Of a stretch of DNA of 48,858 bases, positions 28,301 through 40,684 are shown piece by piece. Made by a program: the position numbers and the translations under genes. The stretch lies in NCBI GenBank assembly GCA_034696485.1, contig JAQIWT010000041.1, positions 1 through 48,858 of the forward strand, given 5' to 3'. The DNA is from Isohypsibius dastychi. Taxonomy: Eukaryota > Tardigrada > Eutardigrada > Parachela > Isohypsibiidae. The notes under the pieces were generated by a model that was given only the letters and a program-made list of their open reading frames with translations, did not search any database and was not told where the DNA came from. Numbering within the stretch: the first letter of the stretch is position 1; every line of letters begins with the position of its first letter.

Positions 28301-31300
28301 GATAAATTCCCTGGTTCACTCGGTTTTCATACAAATGCCGGCACGACAAAAAAATTAAATGAAAACCTTGCTTTCTCAAACCGAGTGATATTTCGCGTAT
28401 CATCTGAATAATCAGTTATCAAAACAATTCATGATTTGATTTTCCTTTTAATCTCCGTTTTTTCAGCCACAATGAGCTACGTGAGCAGACTTTAGTTTAC
28501 CACCAGTTTCACAATGTTGCATAATTTATAGTGGCCTTGTGGTTGTTTTCCACGAATTCCAGCAAATGGTTTGCTAAATCAATCGCTAGATGTTACATCG
28601 CGAGCAAATGATTGAGAACTCTGTATTTCTGAATGGGGATGGGCACGAGTTATAAGTCGGTGGTTATATAAAACACATAACTTTTGTACACAAAACCCCT
28701 TGTGTCGAATGTCAATATGCAAACATATTCGAGTGACGGCTTGACAAATAAAGATGCCAATGTTCAACACAGCCGAATGGCATGATTAACGCGTTTTTTT
28801 CTCAGTTTTATGGATCGAAAACCATCAATTTTCTTATGTAATTCAAGACTTGAAAATCCGAGAGATCTCTTAAGTTACGGAAGCTATCAAGTGATGCATT
28901 CACAAAAAAAACAGCTACAAGTATCATTATGTCAAAATAGCAGGAACTGTTAGCATGGTTATTTGCAAGAACCAACAACAAAAGCCAGACAGCAAGTAAT
29001 GGGGGATCAATATTGAACAAAGATATTTTAAGATAATCGGTGCAAAAAATTGACGAATGCAAAATTTCTAATATTTACAACGTCGAAACAGTTCAGGAAG
29101 CTCCTGAAGGTGAGTTCTTAGTCGATTCCAAGAAAATGACTGTCTTATTGATAAATCTGAACTCTGTTCTGTTATATTTATTTTCAAAATTATGCAGTTT
29201 TACGATATATTGACGCAATAATCCCGAATTTTTGCGACAGAAAACAACGAATTGTTTTTATCGAAAACGCAAAGCAGTCTTTTTTGAAGAGTAATCCGAC
29301 CATTCTATCTGTGATCTGATCAAACGAACGCCATTTATATTATCCCAAATGGCTTTCGTCCATATTTTAATCTCAGATAAATAAACCGCTAGACTCATGT
29401 TCATAAAAATACAACCGCTCAAAGAGGGAAGAGCGTCGACGACGTCAATGTGTTTAATTTTCGCGCAGCGGAATTGGAGAAGTAGGTCGATGAGATGCTC
29501 TGACGATGGACAGTTTGCAGATCTGGACAAGTTACCATCATACTTTAAAGTTTAGCCCCAGAATGTCAGTTGAAAGCAACCCCCAGCGCTGCATTAACGC
29601 ATAAAACGCGATCGATCCCGTAAACTGATATAAAATCACTCGCCCGAAACAATTACAGGGATAAAGTCAATGGATTTCAAATATGACACTCCGGGGGCTC
29701 TTGAGTAGGAGGGGCGTTCGAACGTTGGCCGTAAAAGGGGTTCGGGGTTCATGTTTATTATTTGCGAGCTCCCCTTTTTCGAGCCAACTCAGCTGGGAAC
29801 TCGTGGTGTTTTTCAATGTGGTAATTTAAAATACTGCAATCGACTCATTTGTAACTCTTGAAGACGATTGACGTCGAGCACGAATTAAAATCTATAACTG
29901 GATATAATGAAGAGTTGAACAAAATTCTGATGGAAAAACTGTCGGTCGTCGACCTCGCGATGAGCAATGAAGAAAAGTCAGCAGTAAAATTTTCCTGTAC
30001 CTTCTTCAAATGACAAAATCTGTCAACCCTTAAGATTCGTTAAAAAAATTGAAAGCCCAGCTGCAAAGAATTTTCGAAGTGGAGTGTCGAAACAGAGACG
30101 TCTCTACGGCATTCAGACAAATAATTATTGTTAACAGTAAGCCATCCTAAGTAGCATTACAATTAAATATCGAATTACATCATAAATATTCTTCATTATG
30201 AGAAAACCTGGCAAATATTCCAACCATTTCTTTTGCTTCTGTGCGACCAGCTGGTCAAGTTAATCGAAATATAAAACATTCCCGTTATCGATTAAAAATT
30301 GTTTTGTATAGTGTTGATTCTTAATTGGCGATAAAAGTGTGATAGAACAGAAGCATCAAGACAATCACTGGAATTTAAAGGTTGTCGAACGTGGCGTTAT
30401 TGACGGACACGCACGAGATACTGCGCTTGTACAATAGCGTGTAAGCAAAGACTCAAAGAGCAAGACTACTTTGTCCGTCAACATTTGTTGGTTATACTAA
30501 AATGTAGGTCATCATCATAGGTGATCATATGTTTTGATAGTTAGCGGAAGAATAACAACGCAGAGCTCAAGTTTAACCGACTAACGGTGCGTGTGTGCGC
30601 ACCTAAAAATATTGCGCAGACGGTGGTGGGGCCCGTGGGGGGATCACTTTCTTCACAATTAAAACTGGATTTCGGAGATCAGCAACAGCAATAGTTACGG
30701 GGAATTTTGGGGCATTTTCATCAACGAAATTCTTCGAATTTCTTCGAGATCCCGTTATTTGTTTTGCAATCAAATTTAAATATATTTCTGGCTGCGGGGA
30801 AAAACGAAAAAAATGGCAACTGTACTCTGTAGTGAGAGGGAAATTGTGCAACATTGTCTCAATTTCCCGTTAGATAAAAAATGGCAATAAAAGGAGAAAA
30901 GCAATTCGGCCATACGTTTGACAAGGCACTTAAAGACCACAGATCTGATCAAACAAGTTGAAAAGCATTTGCGCGCTCAACAAACACAACCGATTAAAAA
31001 TCACTTTCGATTTTTCCTCACATTCAAGATTCAAGATCCACATCGTTGCATGTGTTACGCTCAGAGTAGTGTAGGCATGCTGGCAAAGTTTAATGAGAAA
31101 ACACAAGTCCACTTTGAATCATAGCAGGGAAACCAAAAAATAGTTCTCTATATTTATGTTGAAAATGTATAAATACTCAAAAATTGCAAATAAAAGAAAA
31201 AATCCATTTTTTGATTTAGGTTTTCAAAATAAGACAGATGCTGCACAGAGATCTGTAGGCAAACTGAGAAAAATGTCATGACTGAACATAGTAGCTCGGA

Positions 31301-34300
31301 TCCTTTGCAAATCTTTGACATGCTTTGAAGTAATTATGTCATTTTCCTTCGCTAACTGATGAACGAGTTCCATCATCAGCCCAGATTTCACTTTAGCTTA
31401 GAGAAGTTAACAAGTTCTGGAAACTGTCAGTGACGTACTAGTCCAATCCCGGGCCAAAAGTGCGATTCTGTGAAATGATCCACAGCGGCCTGGGATCGCT
31501 GAAACCAGATCAAGATGGAAGAAAACCTGCCAAAAATGAGCGCGAGACGTGCGACTACCGGTACGTCGCATCCCCCGCATTATATAAACAGTTTTACTCG
31601 ATCCCCAAAATAGTAACAACAACCATTTTTTTGGATCAGTCTGCGTGGGAGGTAGCCCAGTTTAAATGCTGGATTTTTGGCTTCCCGTTCTGCGCTAATT
31701 CTTCGCATGTAATAAGCCTGCTGAGAGTCAATATTGACAACGTTCTCAATTGGGCAAGCTTGACCGATTTCTGACCGTTATTTTATGCAGATTAGATCAG
31801 CGAATGCCGATTTGTATTACAGAATTCGGGGAAACCGGAAGCGGGGGGTTGCGAAACTGGGGGACGGAAAGAGTCAAGCTGCGTTGTGGGTATCCAGTTT
31901 CCATCTTTCGGCTTCGATTTTGGCTAATTGGCTGAACGGTTGCATGAATGTGAAAAGGCATTGATTAAGCCGGTCTTGAAGATCTATTGACCTCGTTTAG
32001 TATCGGACTTTCAAGCGCTCATTAATGTTCACTGTTTAATCAGATTAACACAACAAAACGCACAAACTTGTAACAACACTTTGCCAGCTGAAAAAGCCGA
32101 CAAGCCTTATTCTCACGCACGATGTTCCGAAGGACGGTCTAACATTTATTTTCATCCTTCAAAATATTCAAAATTTGTGAGAACAGTTGATGGAAAATTA
32201 AAATACACTCTCGTATCATTTCGTCATTTGTATTCGTACTTAATCGTATTAAATGTATTGATATTCATGTGCTCATCAAGCGTTAATCCAGGTGCTGTTC
32301 CCAGCGCTGAAGTTGAATTTAGATCCTGGATAATTTTATTCAGAGAACTGCTTTAGCTTTGTGAAGTGTGTTCAGGAGTGTGCAACAGCAGTTCAATTCA
32401 CATTCCGAATTGATTACCTGTATCAAACTGGCTCTCTGAAAAAATCCAAAAAGTCACAATGGACATACGGAAGTTCTATGATTATTTGTGGAAATGACTG
32501 TGACATTTTTGTTTCATACGGAGTTTTTCGACGGGTCGACTGGGCGTAACCGGAAGACTCATATCATCATTACTCAAGTACATTTAGTTTCCGTCAGCAT
32601 TTCTGCTCCAGATTCCGTTCAAATTGCTCCAGAATGTCTTGCAAACACAAGCTCACTCGTATTTAGCCAACGCCCTGATCATGAGGGATTAACCTCAAAA
32701 ATTATAGCACCACAACTGGAGAACCAGAGAGAAAGTAAGAGCGGACAAGCTCGTTAATCATCACAAATCAACTAGGTCATCCTCTTCCGGGCCCAATTAA
32801 TCAGTTCTTATTTAACCGGTCTGTTCTGCATAAGAACGATGTCCTAAGCAGCAGTGTTCCCATTTCGCCATTTTACGTAAACAGACATCTCCAGTTTCCC
32901 AGGGCTCACTCAGCACTCACATCCGTGCGGCTGACAAATTAACAACAAACATAATCTAAAAGGCATCACTTACCATGGGAAACAATCCAGCCCGACACAT
33001 TGACTGTCATTGCCGGAATGATTGGGGCCAACGTCCGAATTCCCCGCGGAGAAAATAAACAGATCCTGTATTTGACGAAAAATGTGGAGTAGAAATCGGG
33101 AAGTGGTGCTTGAAAATTTGAATGACACAGAAATCGATAGGGATGCGAGTGATAATGTTTAACAGGTTCAGTGCACTGAGGTAAAAACAGCTGAGCGCGG
33201 AAACCGGTGAGAACGTGTGTCTATTTGCCGTGGAGAGATTGTTGAGAGAGCTGCTTTCTTTATTCAGCTCTCGATTGGCCGATCGATTGGCTACATGGCT
33301 TATTCGTAACGGATCTCAAATTGGTCAGAGAAAGCGAGAGTGATGTTATGTGCAAGTGTGATTGCTGGCGTGTGGAGCAACGTGAAAGATGGAGACGCCT
33401 TCGCCATTTGTTCAAGTCCACTCTTTGCGTGCATTGTGTACACTGAGGAAAGTGATCAGCGCGATGTATGACTAGCGTTTTTTGTCATGGATTGACAGGT
33501 TTGTTCACGGCTGATTACCTAGTCACTTGCTGTTTCAATGTTGCATAAGGTCAGATACAGTCAGAATTAATCCAGTCTTTAAAATTCTGAGGAACTCATC
33601 GTAACTACTACAACATTTAATGAAAAGGAAGACTACCGCTACACGTTAAGAATTTACGCTGATATCGGTTTCTCGAAAAAATGTATTGTTGCACCAGCTT
33701 GAGCGATAGAACGCTAGTGTTTTGAGGCAACTTGCGGAACGTGAACCACTTGGTTAACGCCGACCGTGACCGCTGGTGTAAGCCTTGCTTGGTTCATTTG
33801 CGTGTTCGTTGGCCACTTTGTTAGTCATCAGCATACCGGTATGTGTCTGATGAGGACACAAAGCGGTTACACGCTTGACAGCCTGCTTAACGAGCTTCAG
33901 ATATGCCGGTAACGAGGAACAAATCTTCTAGTAGCAATAAGTATATCTGCATTTGAATAAGCAGTCATAACATGGTCATGGTCAACGTGCGAGAGGCGAC
34001 GGCAGTGCACTGATCTTGTACCAGCAGCAACCGCATTTGATTTCGTGAGCTTCTCTTTGATGCCAGTATTACGAATGCGAAATGTGCCCCTGATTCGTCA
34101 TAATTTTGATAACCGTTTGTTATGCTACAATTGAACAAATTGCATCAGCAGGTGGCTTTTTATCAGGCGGAATACTATGAGATGTCAACTTTTAGGAGTA
34201 GTGAGTAACATTAAATGTAACATCTTATGGAGCTTGTAATATGCAACGCACCGTTTTCGAAACATTTGACACGATGTTTACAGAATGCGCTTTTAAACCG

Positions 34301-34340
34301 CCTTGTAAACAGATTCAGGGCTGATCTTAAATCCGAAGGG
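25316..34340. other. Nine-kilobase gene-poor stretch
   Basis: No confident coding gene: frames of 60-105 codons are scattered on both strands without family motifs or splice logic. Near the left edge, gggatttgag and its inverse ctcaaatccc (25327-25336, 25380-25389) form an inverted repeat. The best exon-like signal is on the minus strand near 33020-32974, listed separately. AT-rich, unremarkable sequence fills the rest. It may contain the TTBK promoter and 5' UTR intron, or unrecognised non-coding RNA genes. Confidence 0.45.
32974..33021 (-). other. Candidate first exon with strong donor
   Basis: On the minus strand an ATG opens a short frame (MTVNVSGWIVSH) that runs into catg|gtaagtgatg, a near-consensus splice donor at 32974/32973. 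No matching second coding exon was found. It could be a distal 5' exon of TTBK (whose first coding exon has its own 5' UTR acceptor) or of a non-coding RNA. Confidence 0.3.
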
Positions 34341-36092
34341 TTATCCAAAGGCCGGGAATGTACGAAAATTCATTTTTCGAGTAGTGACCCTCCGATCTGT
34401 TTCGTCTTCATCCGGCCCCAACAGAGTGTTTTCATCTGGAAATGTAATAGCATTTCGCCACGAGAGACGATTCAAGCACGGAATCTGGATGACTTACCAA
34501 CGATCACTTGTGCGGGTATCTTCTGAGCCCGTTGATCCTTGCTAAAGCTTGCAATTGAGCAACACAGCTTTTCGCCGACACGAAGCCTTCCACACTGCTG
34601 AGAGTCCGGTAGCAAATGCCCGTTCAGTTCGACCAGCTGCTCGGGTGATATACTGCAGATCTTTGCGACCCGCTTGCAACTTTGACCGGTGCGTATAGGC
34701 CACCATGACATGCAGCCTATGTAGGGTGGTATTTGCTGCGGAGCATCTGTAACGAAAATGCCCAAATCGAACCTTCTCTTCTTCATCGCGCTCAAAGTAC
34801 GGTTCAAAGTTCAGTTTACAGAAAGCTGATAAAGAAAAAATTGAAGTATGTTGGAGTGTTAATCGAGCCTTCAGATAGATCAACAGGTGTCTTTTTTGGA
34901 CGACATGGCAAAGTACTGTGTTGATTCAAAATGGCGAACGTTCTCAGTGTACCTGGTTTTGACTTTGGGGTGGTCGATCCTGCTCCATTTGCGCCACATT
35001 CATAGAACTTATTGATCTTGAGGATATCGATTGGCGACAATCCATCGCGCTGACCAATTCTGACGCCCTTAACTTTTGGAATGATGGTCGGTTTGCTTGG
35101 ATCTTTCGCAAAATAGAATGGCCCGTAGTGCATAACTGAACCGTAGTCGTAATTTGTGCCCAGATTGTCGGTGTTCTCGAATTGGAAATTAGGGATGTTT
35201 TCTGGATTATTCCATGTCAATTAGAGTAAAAACAGGGGTTTTCTGACATCCCACCTGTTGCGACATTGTCCAGATTGATGAAAACAGAGCTGCTTCTATC
35301 TGACCGGCTCTGCTCATGATGAAAACCGAGAGCATGCAGGAGTTCATGGATGATGATCCCATGCTCCAAACATCCATCAATATCCAGCGTGACTTCTTGA
35401 CTTCCCCCAACTTTGCCAACGTATGACGAGCAGCTTTCCAGCAAAAGAGGTACTGATCAGAAAATTTGTTTTTGCTTGCGAAAGAGATATCTGGCTTACC
35501 CGTCACCAGGGCCGATTATGATGTAGTCCGGCTGCGTGCCACGTTTCACATATCTTATGCATGTTTTTGATTCAATGTCTTTCATTGCTTTGAGTAAGAC
35601 ATCCTGGTTCGCAGTTGCTGGAAAGAAAAACGCTAAGTATTGTAAAGCGTAGATAATGTTGTTTGTTTTTTATTGCTTACTGTATCCTGGCCCGAATTCG
35701 AACGGAACAACTCCACCTGGCCACCGAGCTTTCTTGTTGGCAATTGCATTGAATGTTGTTGCCCCCTGAATGATTCTGTTTCATCAATCATTACAGCAAA
35801 ATTGCGCAAACAAACTGGTGGGGATGCGCACATTCAGGCGAAGTGTAAATCCCTTGATGTCACCCTCGAACAGTTTGGGCGAAAGCTTCTGTGACACCGG
35901 ACGAGCTAAGGTGCTGGGATCGATGTAGTCTCGCCAATCTGCGGAAAGCATCAAGTTTCCAAATACTGTTACTGTTACTGAAGTTACTGAGTTACTGAAA
36001 CCATGATCATGCCAACCATTTGGAAGTGAGAAGAAATCTATCCCCTCCACGATGGTCAATGAGCAACATATCGCGAGGAAAACGGAATTCAT
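34341..36092 (-). CDS. Secreted astacin metalloprotease with C-terminal LysM domain
   Basis: Exons 36092-35832, 35765-35681, 35617-35500, 35433-35255, 35201-34953, 34746-34498 and 34435-34341 join in phase to 411 residues. Signal peptide MNSVFLAICCSLTIVEG, short propeptide, then the catalytic domain starting near ANKKARWPGGVVPFEF. The zinc site is HELLHALGFHHEQSRSDR (184-201: H184, H188, H194, catalytic E185), with the Met-turn SVMHY at 236-240. After a linker, residues about 313-356 form a LysM: RTGQSCKRVAKICSIS, then EQLVELNGH and GEKLCC. LysM binds chitin or peptidoglycan, so the protease may be anchored to cuticle, gut lining or bac­terial wall (inference). The usual EGF, CUB, ShK or MAM tails of astacins are absent. 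All catalytic residues are present. Confidence 0.92.
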
Positions 36093-36873
36093 GGCAAGAT
36101 TGTGGAGAGACAAAGCAAGAGATGCGGCGGAACCAAAGCACGCGATTTTTGCTGTTTTTGTTATTTGTGCAATGCGCTGAATCGCGCAGTTCGATTGTTT
36201 TTTCCCTCTGGCAAATGACGTTACATATCAGGTTTAACAGGAATCAAATTCAATCACCTTATGTTACACACTGACTGTGAACTTCGTTAATTTATTGATA
36301 CAAAAACATCAGACAGACGAGGAACGTGCACCTGGACGTTAGGAAAATCAAGTCTAGAAGAGGTCTTTCACCTGCATCGTGCTCACATGACCATGAACAA
36401 ACTGGGCGACCATAAAGGTCCCGAAGTCAAGAAATTTGCAAGAAGCCTATCAAAATACCTCTGACTGAGCATTTAATCAGGGTTCTCCATTTCTCTACTA
36501 AAAATGTATCTCGTTCGATTGTTTATTCGCATGAGCAATTTGTCGTCAGCGTTGACGCTATCAAAAATCCCCCATAATTCTGAATGTTCAACATGTCGGA
36601 TGCTCAAAGAGGAATGCGTGGAAACTGCCACAACTGTATGTGAATACCCAGTGAACAAAGACCCACTCTCACGTACTCATACAAACATGAGAACAGAAGC
36701 ATCCACAAATAAAAAACAAAGAGCAAAACTGAAAACAAAAAAATTAACCATCATTTCGAGGCACTATCGCCCAGGAAGTGTATGTATCTATCTACACTTT
36801 TAACAGAAAAAAACGAAAGCTTGCGTTGAAAGCGTTGAGACTGTAAAAACTCAGTTCGAAAATCCTCCAAAAA
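36093..36873. other. Intergenic between astacin and Maelstrom genes
   Basis: Maelstrom 3' flank and astacin upstream region. Open frames of 61-99 codons here have no recognisable motifs. No TATA box or repeat identified. Confidence 0.5.
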
Positions 36874-39774
36874 TCAGAAATTGAACACCCTGGACCCGCT
36901 GGTCGGTTCCGGTTCTTCGTCATCCATTCCGTCGCTATCCACCGTTTCCGTCGAGTTAGGCATGTAGAAATACTCCGCAGTCTTTGGGAAGTCGAAGAAC
37001 GGCGTCAAGAGAGTCAACAACATGAATCTACCAAATAAACAAAACAAAGAACCGATTCAGTAAGGAAAATACACAACCTCCGCGCACTTCGACAAATCCC
37101 GCTTCAAGATTCTGGTGAATCTTATGAGACTTTCAGAGTGGCAATTAACTCATTTAAAAATGTGTGAATAAAATTTTTCGGGGTCAACCGAAAAAACGAT
37201 GTGACTATTCAAGGTTGACTTGTCCAGTTCATCGAGTCATTTCGACGTTTCAACCTAAGAGTCCTGATTCACTCCAAAATTCGGGTCATGGGAATAAGCT
37301 GCCACTTCGGAAGCCTCGTAAGATTGGCCAACCGGTTCAACGGGTCCCGTGGTCCACAAGACCACAGAGGATACACATACACAAATCTATCCCATCAAAA
37401 TCGAACTTACGTTGCTTGCCGAGTTGCTCCAAGTGCACATTCCTTGAAACTTGCAAAATGCTGATGGTATTCACAGCTAAGAAAGAAAGAAATTTCAGAC
37501 CAGTCATAAAACAAAAAACTGAAATTCTCAGAAAATTCACGTTTCACCATGACCAGTTTTACGAAAGCGAAAAATACAGTACAGTATTCCCTGTTAAAAT
37601 GAACACCCGCGGTGAGAAAAAAAGCGTTCACCTTACACAGGTGTTCACGTTATGCAGGTGGACCCCTAGGGGGTTGGCGTTATCTCAATTGGGGGTCCAG
37701 CATATTCAAGGGGTTGAGCCTTTATTGTCGAATTAAAAACTGGTCAAGCGTGGGCTGCACAAGTTTTCTCTGCTTAGCTCTCTTCTGATACGCAAACTCT
37801 TGGTTGAATTTACTTTGCATTTGAAAACACAGAGTTAAATTGGAGGAATTATTCTGGAAAATTCCGTGATTTTGTCGCTTGAAAACAAGGGACGTTCACG
37901 TTTCACAGGTGAACATTTCAGCTGGAGTTAAAAAAAGTGTTCACTGTTCACGTTTCACAGGTGTTCACCTTTCGCAGGTTCACCCCTATTAAAATTTTGC
38001 TTGTTCGCGCCGGTGAGCAACTTGGCGTTCACTTTTAGGAGGTGTTCACTTTTCGCAGTGTTCACTTTAACAGGGAACACTGTAAAAGCTGTTCACCTCA
38101 AATCCGCGAGCTGCTTGTAGAAGTGATCGTATCTGAGTTCGCTTTTGATGAAATCCCGCTCCAATCCACAATACTTCTTAACAGAATGTCCCTTCTGATA
38201 TTCAATGGCGATTTCCGCAAAATCCTCCAGTGTGGCAAACTCGAAGGCCACGGGGGCTAAGCAATGAACGTCATTACCGATACCGAACGTTCTTAAGTGA
38301 ATCACACACTTACGTGGTTTGTTCCTAAGTGAAGCTTCTTTCGACGCCTCAGTGAAAAGCCAGAGGAGACAAGCTTCGCAAGTGGCAACTTCCGCTGAAC
38401 CCGCGAATAATGGCAGAAGGTCGGCTTGATTACTTCCATCAAAGCCACAAAACTTCATGAGCTTGTCGTAAGTATCGTAGTACTCTTTGCAGAGAGAGAA
38501 CTGGCTATAGAATTTAGCGGCATTTGCGTCGTGGTGGATCAGTCTTCGAGAGTGCGGAATTCCGTGTCGTTCTTTTCCTGAAAACACCAACGGAATTAAA
38601 ACATGGAAAACCTTGAGGAATGGTACGCTCAGCGAGTAATTTTGAACACCATGTGCCACGAACACTTCGCCTACCATCTACGGTATTTGGCAAAACACAA
38701 ATTCCAGAAGGAACTACTAAACACTTGCAAATGTGTTAATATTAACAATTCAAATGAAGACCGGACCGGAAGTCAAACGATTCTTACGGGATTCTTCGGC
38801 GGCTTCCTCGTGGATCTCAAGCATATCCCCAGGATCAATGAAAATTGAGAAATGTGCCTTTTCCAGGCCATTTTTGAGTGAGAAAACCGAAACTGCGATT
38901 TCCAGAGGTCGATTAACATTTCGATTTCCTCCGTTTTTGTATCCCTGCGCGTAAATCACGGGAATTGCATGGAACACAAATACGTGCTGCTCCCGTATGT
39001 CTAAAAGCGTAAACCATTAAGAAATGTAGCTTAGAACCGAAATTCAAGAAACAGAACTAACCGTCAATGTTGTGGTAAGCTCGGATAGCACTCGTCCATA
39101 ATACCCCAACAGAACTCATCTCCAATTCGTCAAAGTCGGAAACTGGAACTTCGGAGTCGTCCGTCTCCATCACTAATTCGTCGCCTTCGTCATATCCTAT
39201 CATGTGCCTTTTCGACGGCGGAGTTGCTTCTGATTTTGGTCCGACTTCAGCGGGCAAATACTCCTTCGAACTACTTTCTCCATCTTCCAATGCGAACTTA
39301 TTCCACGTACGCTTCATAGGGAAGTGAGCTGATGAAACGTAACTAGGAACGACCCAATTCGAACGCGCTGCGAGCTCATCATCACTTAAACAAAACAGAA
39401 GTCAAAGCATCCAAATTGCTGGCTGAATTCTCATTGACCAACCTAGAAGTATGACTGGAGGATAACGACAACTTACCTGATTGGTCTAACAACAGCTTTT
39501 TCCCCTTCGCATTCAACTTTCAGGCGAGCGTTGAATTCTTTTGCTTCTTTTTCGTACTTTTCCTTCTCTGCCATTCCCAGTTCCTAACCCATCAAACCCC
39601 ACTGTCACATTTACTTCGCACATGTTTCTATAAGACAGCTGAGAAATTTCATACCTTCCATTCACCAGCGAATTTCTTGAATCCTTCAACATACTCCACT
39701 CCTTCCTGTCTGCAGCGTTTGGTAACATACATGGAGTAGGGCTGCTTTTTCCTTTTCTGGTATTCTGAAACCAT
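36874..39774 (-). CDS. MAEL: Maelstrom (piRNA-pathway protein)
   Basis: Exons 39774-39655, 39583-39477, 39384-39062, 39000-38767, 38716-38612, 38577-38314, 38256-38097, 37476-37411 and 37027-36874 give 510 residues. The N-terminus is an HMG-box (YSMYVTKRCRQEG, FAGEWK, MAEKEKYEKEAKEF, residues 1-75). After an acidic linker comes the MAEL domain, an RNase-H-like fold: PLEIAVSVFSLKNGLEKAHF, IDPGDMLEI, then C439-x2-H442 (SCEYHQHF) and C451 (KECALG), consistent with the family's Glu-Cys-His-Cys zinc motif. Maelstrom acts in transposon silencing in nuage and nucleus of germ cells. The 39000-38767 to 38716-38612 join relies on a weak donor (g|gtccgg). Intron 38257-38313 is 57 nt, stop-free and in frame. 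Intron 37477-38096 holds a DNA transposon-like element. Confidence 0.87.
37582..38082. mobile_element. TA-flanked inverted-repeat element (Tc1/mariner/pogo-type MITE)
   Basis: The 501-bp element starts cagtattccctgttaaaatg and ends with the inverted copy catt-like tract aacagggaacactg. It is flanked on both sides by TA (37580-37581 and 38083-38084), the target duplication of the Tc1/mariner/pogo superfamily. Inside, gttcac-containing units (ttcacgtttcacaggtg and variants) repeat several times near 37620-38050. No transposase frame. It lies wholly within an intron of Maelstrom. Confidence 0.82.
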
Positions 39775-40684
39775 TCTCCGGCAGTTCAGAACGAAGCCAC
39801 AGGTACCCACCAAATAATGGCTAAACGGAGAATGAATGTGACGCCAGAAATGAACAAGAAACGACCCGATTCAACAGAAAAACATTCCTACGCAGCAGAA
39901 GTCCGAAACTAGGGCAGACCTAGCAAGGCCGGCAGAGATATATGGTAAATGAGATCATTTCTTGTACTCATGGTTAAGCGAACGAAAAAGGCTGGTAATT
40001 TCTAAAGGGGGGGGGGTCCCGAGATCAATTGGCTCCCCCTCACCGGAGACACGTGTTTTCCCGCTTCGTTAGGCAAATCGAAGAGAAGCTTAGCGGACAT
40101 TCCCCTCACTGGAACATCCGCTAGGAAGCAGTACTGGGTCAGACTCAAATGTGACAAAACCAAGACAAACATGGACGACGGCCACCGCCATTTCTGTGTC
40201 GGTTTTTGATTGGAGCCTACTACTATGTGTACAGTTTTTGCAGACGCGGCTTGTCGATAAAGAATCTTCGATGTCTTGGAGATTTTGGTGTGAGTTGCAT
40301 CCGGTGTGTATTACGTACTTTCGATGTCCTTTTCTCTTGGTGCAAAGAAAACAGATCAGCTGAAAAATCAGAACCTGAAGAGAGTTAGTATGAGTGCGGT
40401 ACGCTGGACCTGGACATGTCTTGAATGTTGGCTGCTTGATGGCAAATGTTCTGCTTGCGAGAAAATGTACCGTTTTATCTCTGTCGGTCTTATCAGTGCA
40501 AAGCTTCCATTCTGTCATGACACTGATTGCAACCAAATTTATGGTCATTCAAGCCGAAGTCAAGCTTTTGTAATATTCCATGCTATTGTCTATCAGATTG
40601 AAACTTTGAGTATAAAACCAGTTTCCCTCGTAATTAGCAGGTTCCTTAACGGTAATATCCACAATCACTCGCCATCGCTTCAAC
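39775..40684. other. Intergenic: Maelstrom / CUB-LDLa divergent upstream region
   Basis: Contains a G10 run (40007-40016) and a TATA box (40611-40617) for the CUB gene. Open frames on both strands around 40090-40740 overlap each other and carry no motif, so I treat them as chance. Confidence 0.5.
40611..40617 (+). promoter_or_regulatory. TATA box of the CUB-LDLa gene
   Basis: gagTATAAAAcc, 68 bases upstream of the start codon. A start site near 40641 would leave a 5' UTR of about 45 bases, typical for a strongly expressed secreted protein gene. Confidence 0.6.

Noticed and set aside
32081-32757. Overlapping plus-strand frames of 62-91 residues
   Set aside because: No motif, no consistent splice phase, and composition like the surrounding non-coding DNA.
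33843-33900. Hammerhead-ribozyme-like ctgatga
   Set aside because: The ctgatga is the loop of a simple gtgtc/gacac hairpin; no stem II followed by GAAA and no cleavage-site stem can be formed.
35217-35254. GT...AC intron in the astacin gene joining to MTWNNPENIP
   Set aside because: A canonical acceptor 16 bases further (taatccag) gives an in-phase 53-nt intron and a normal astacin sequence.
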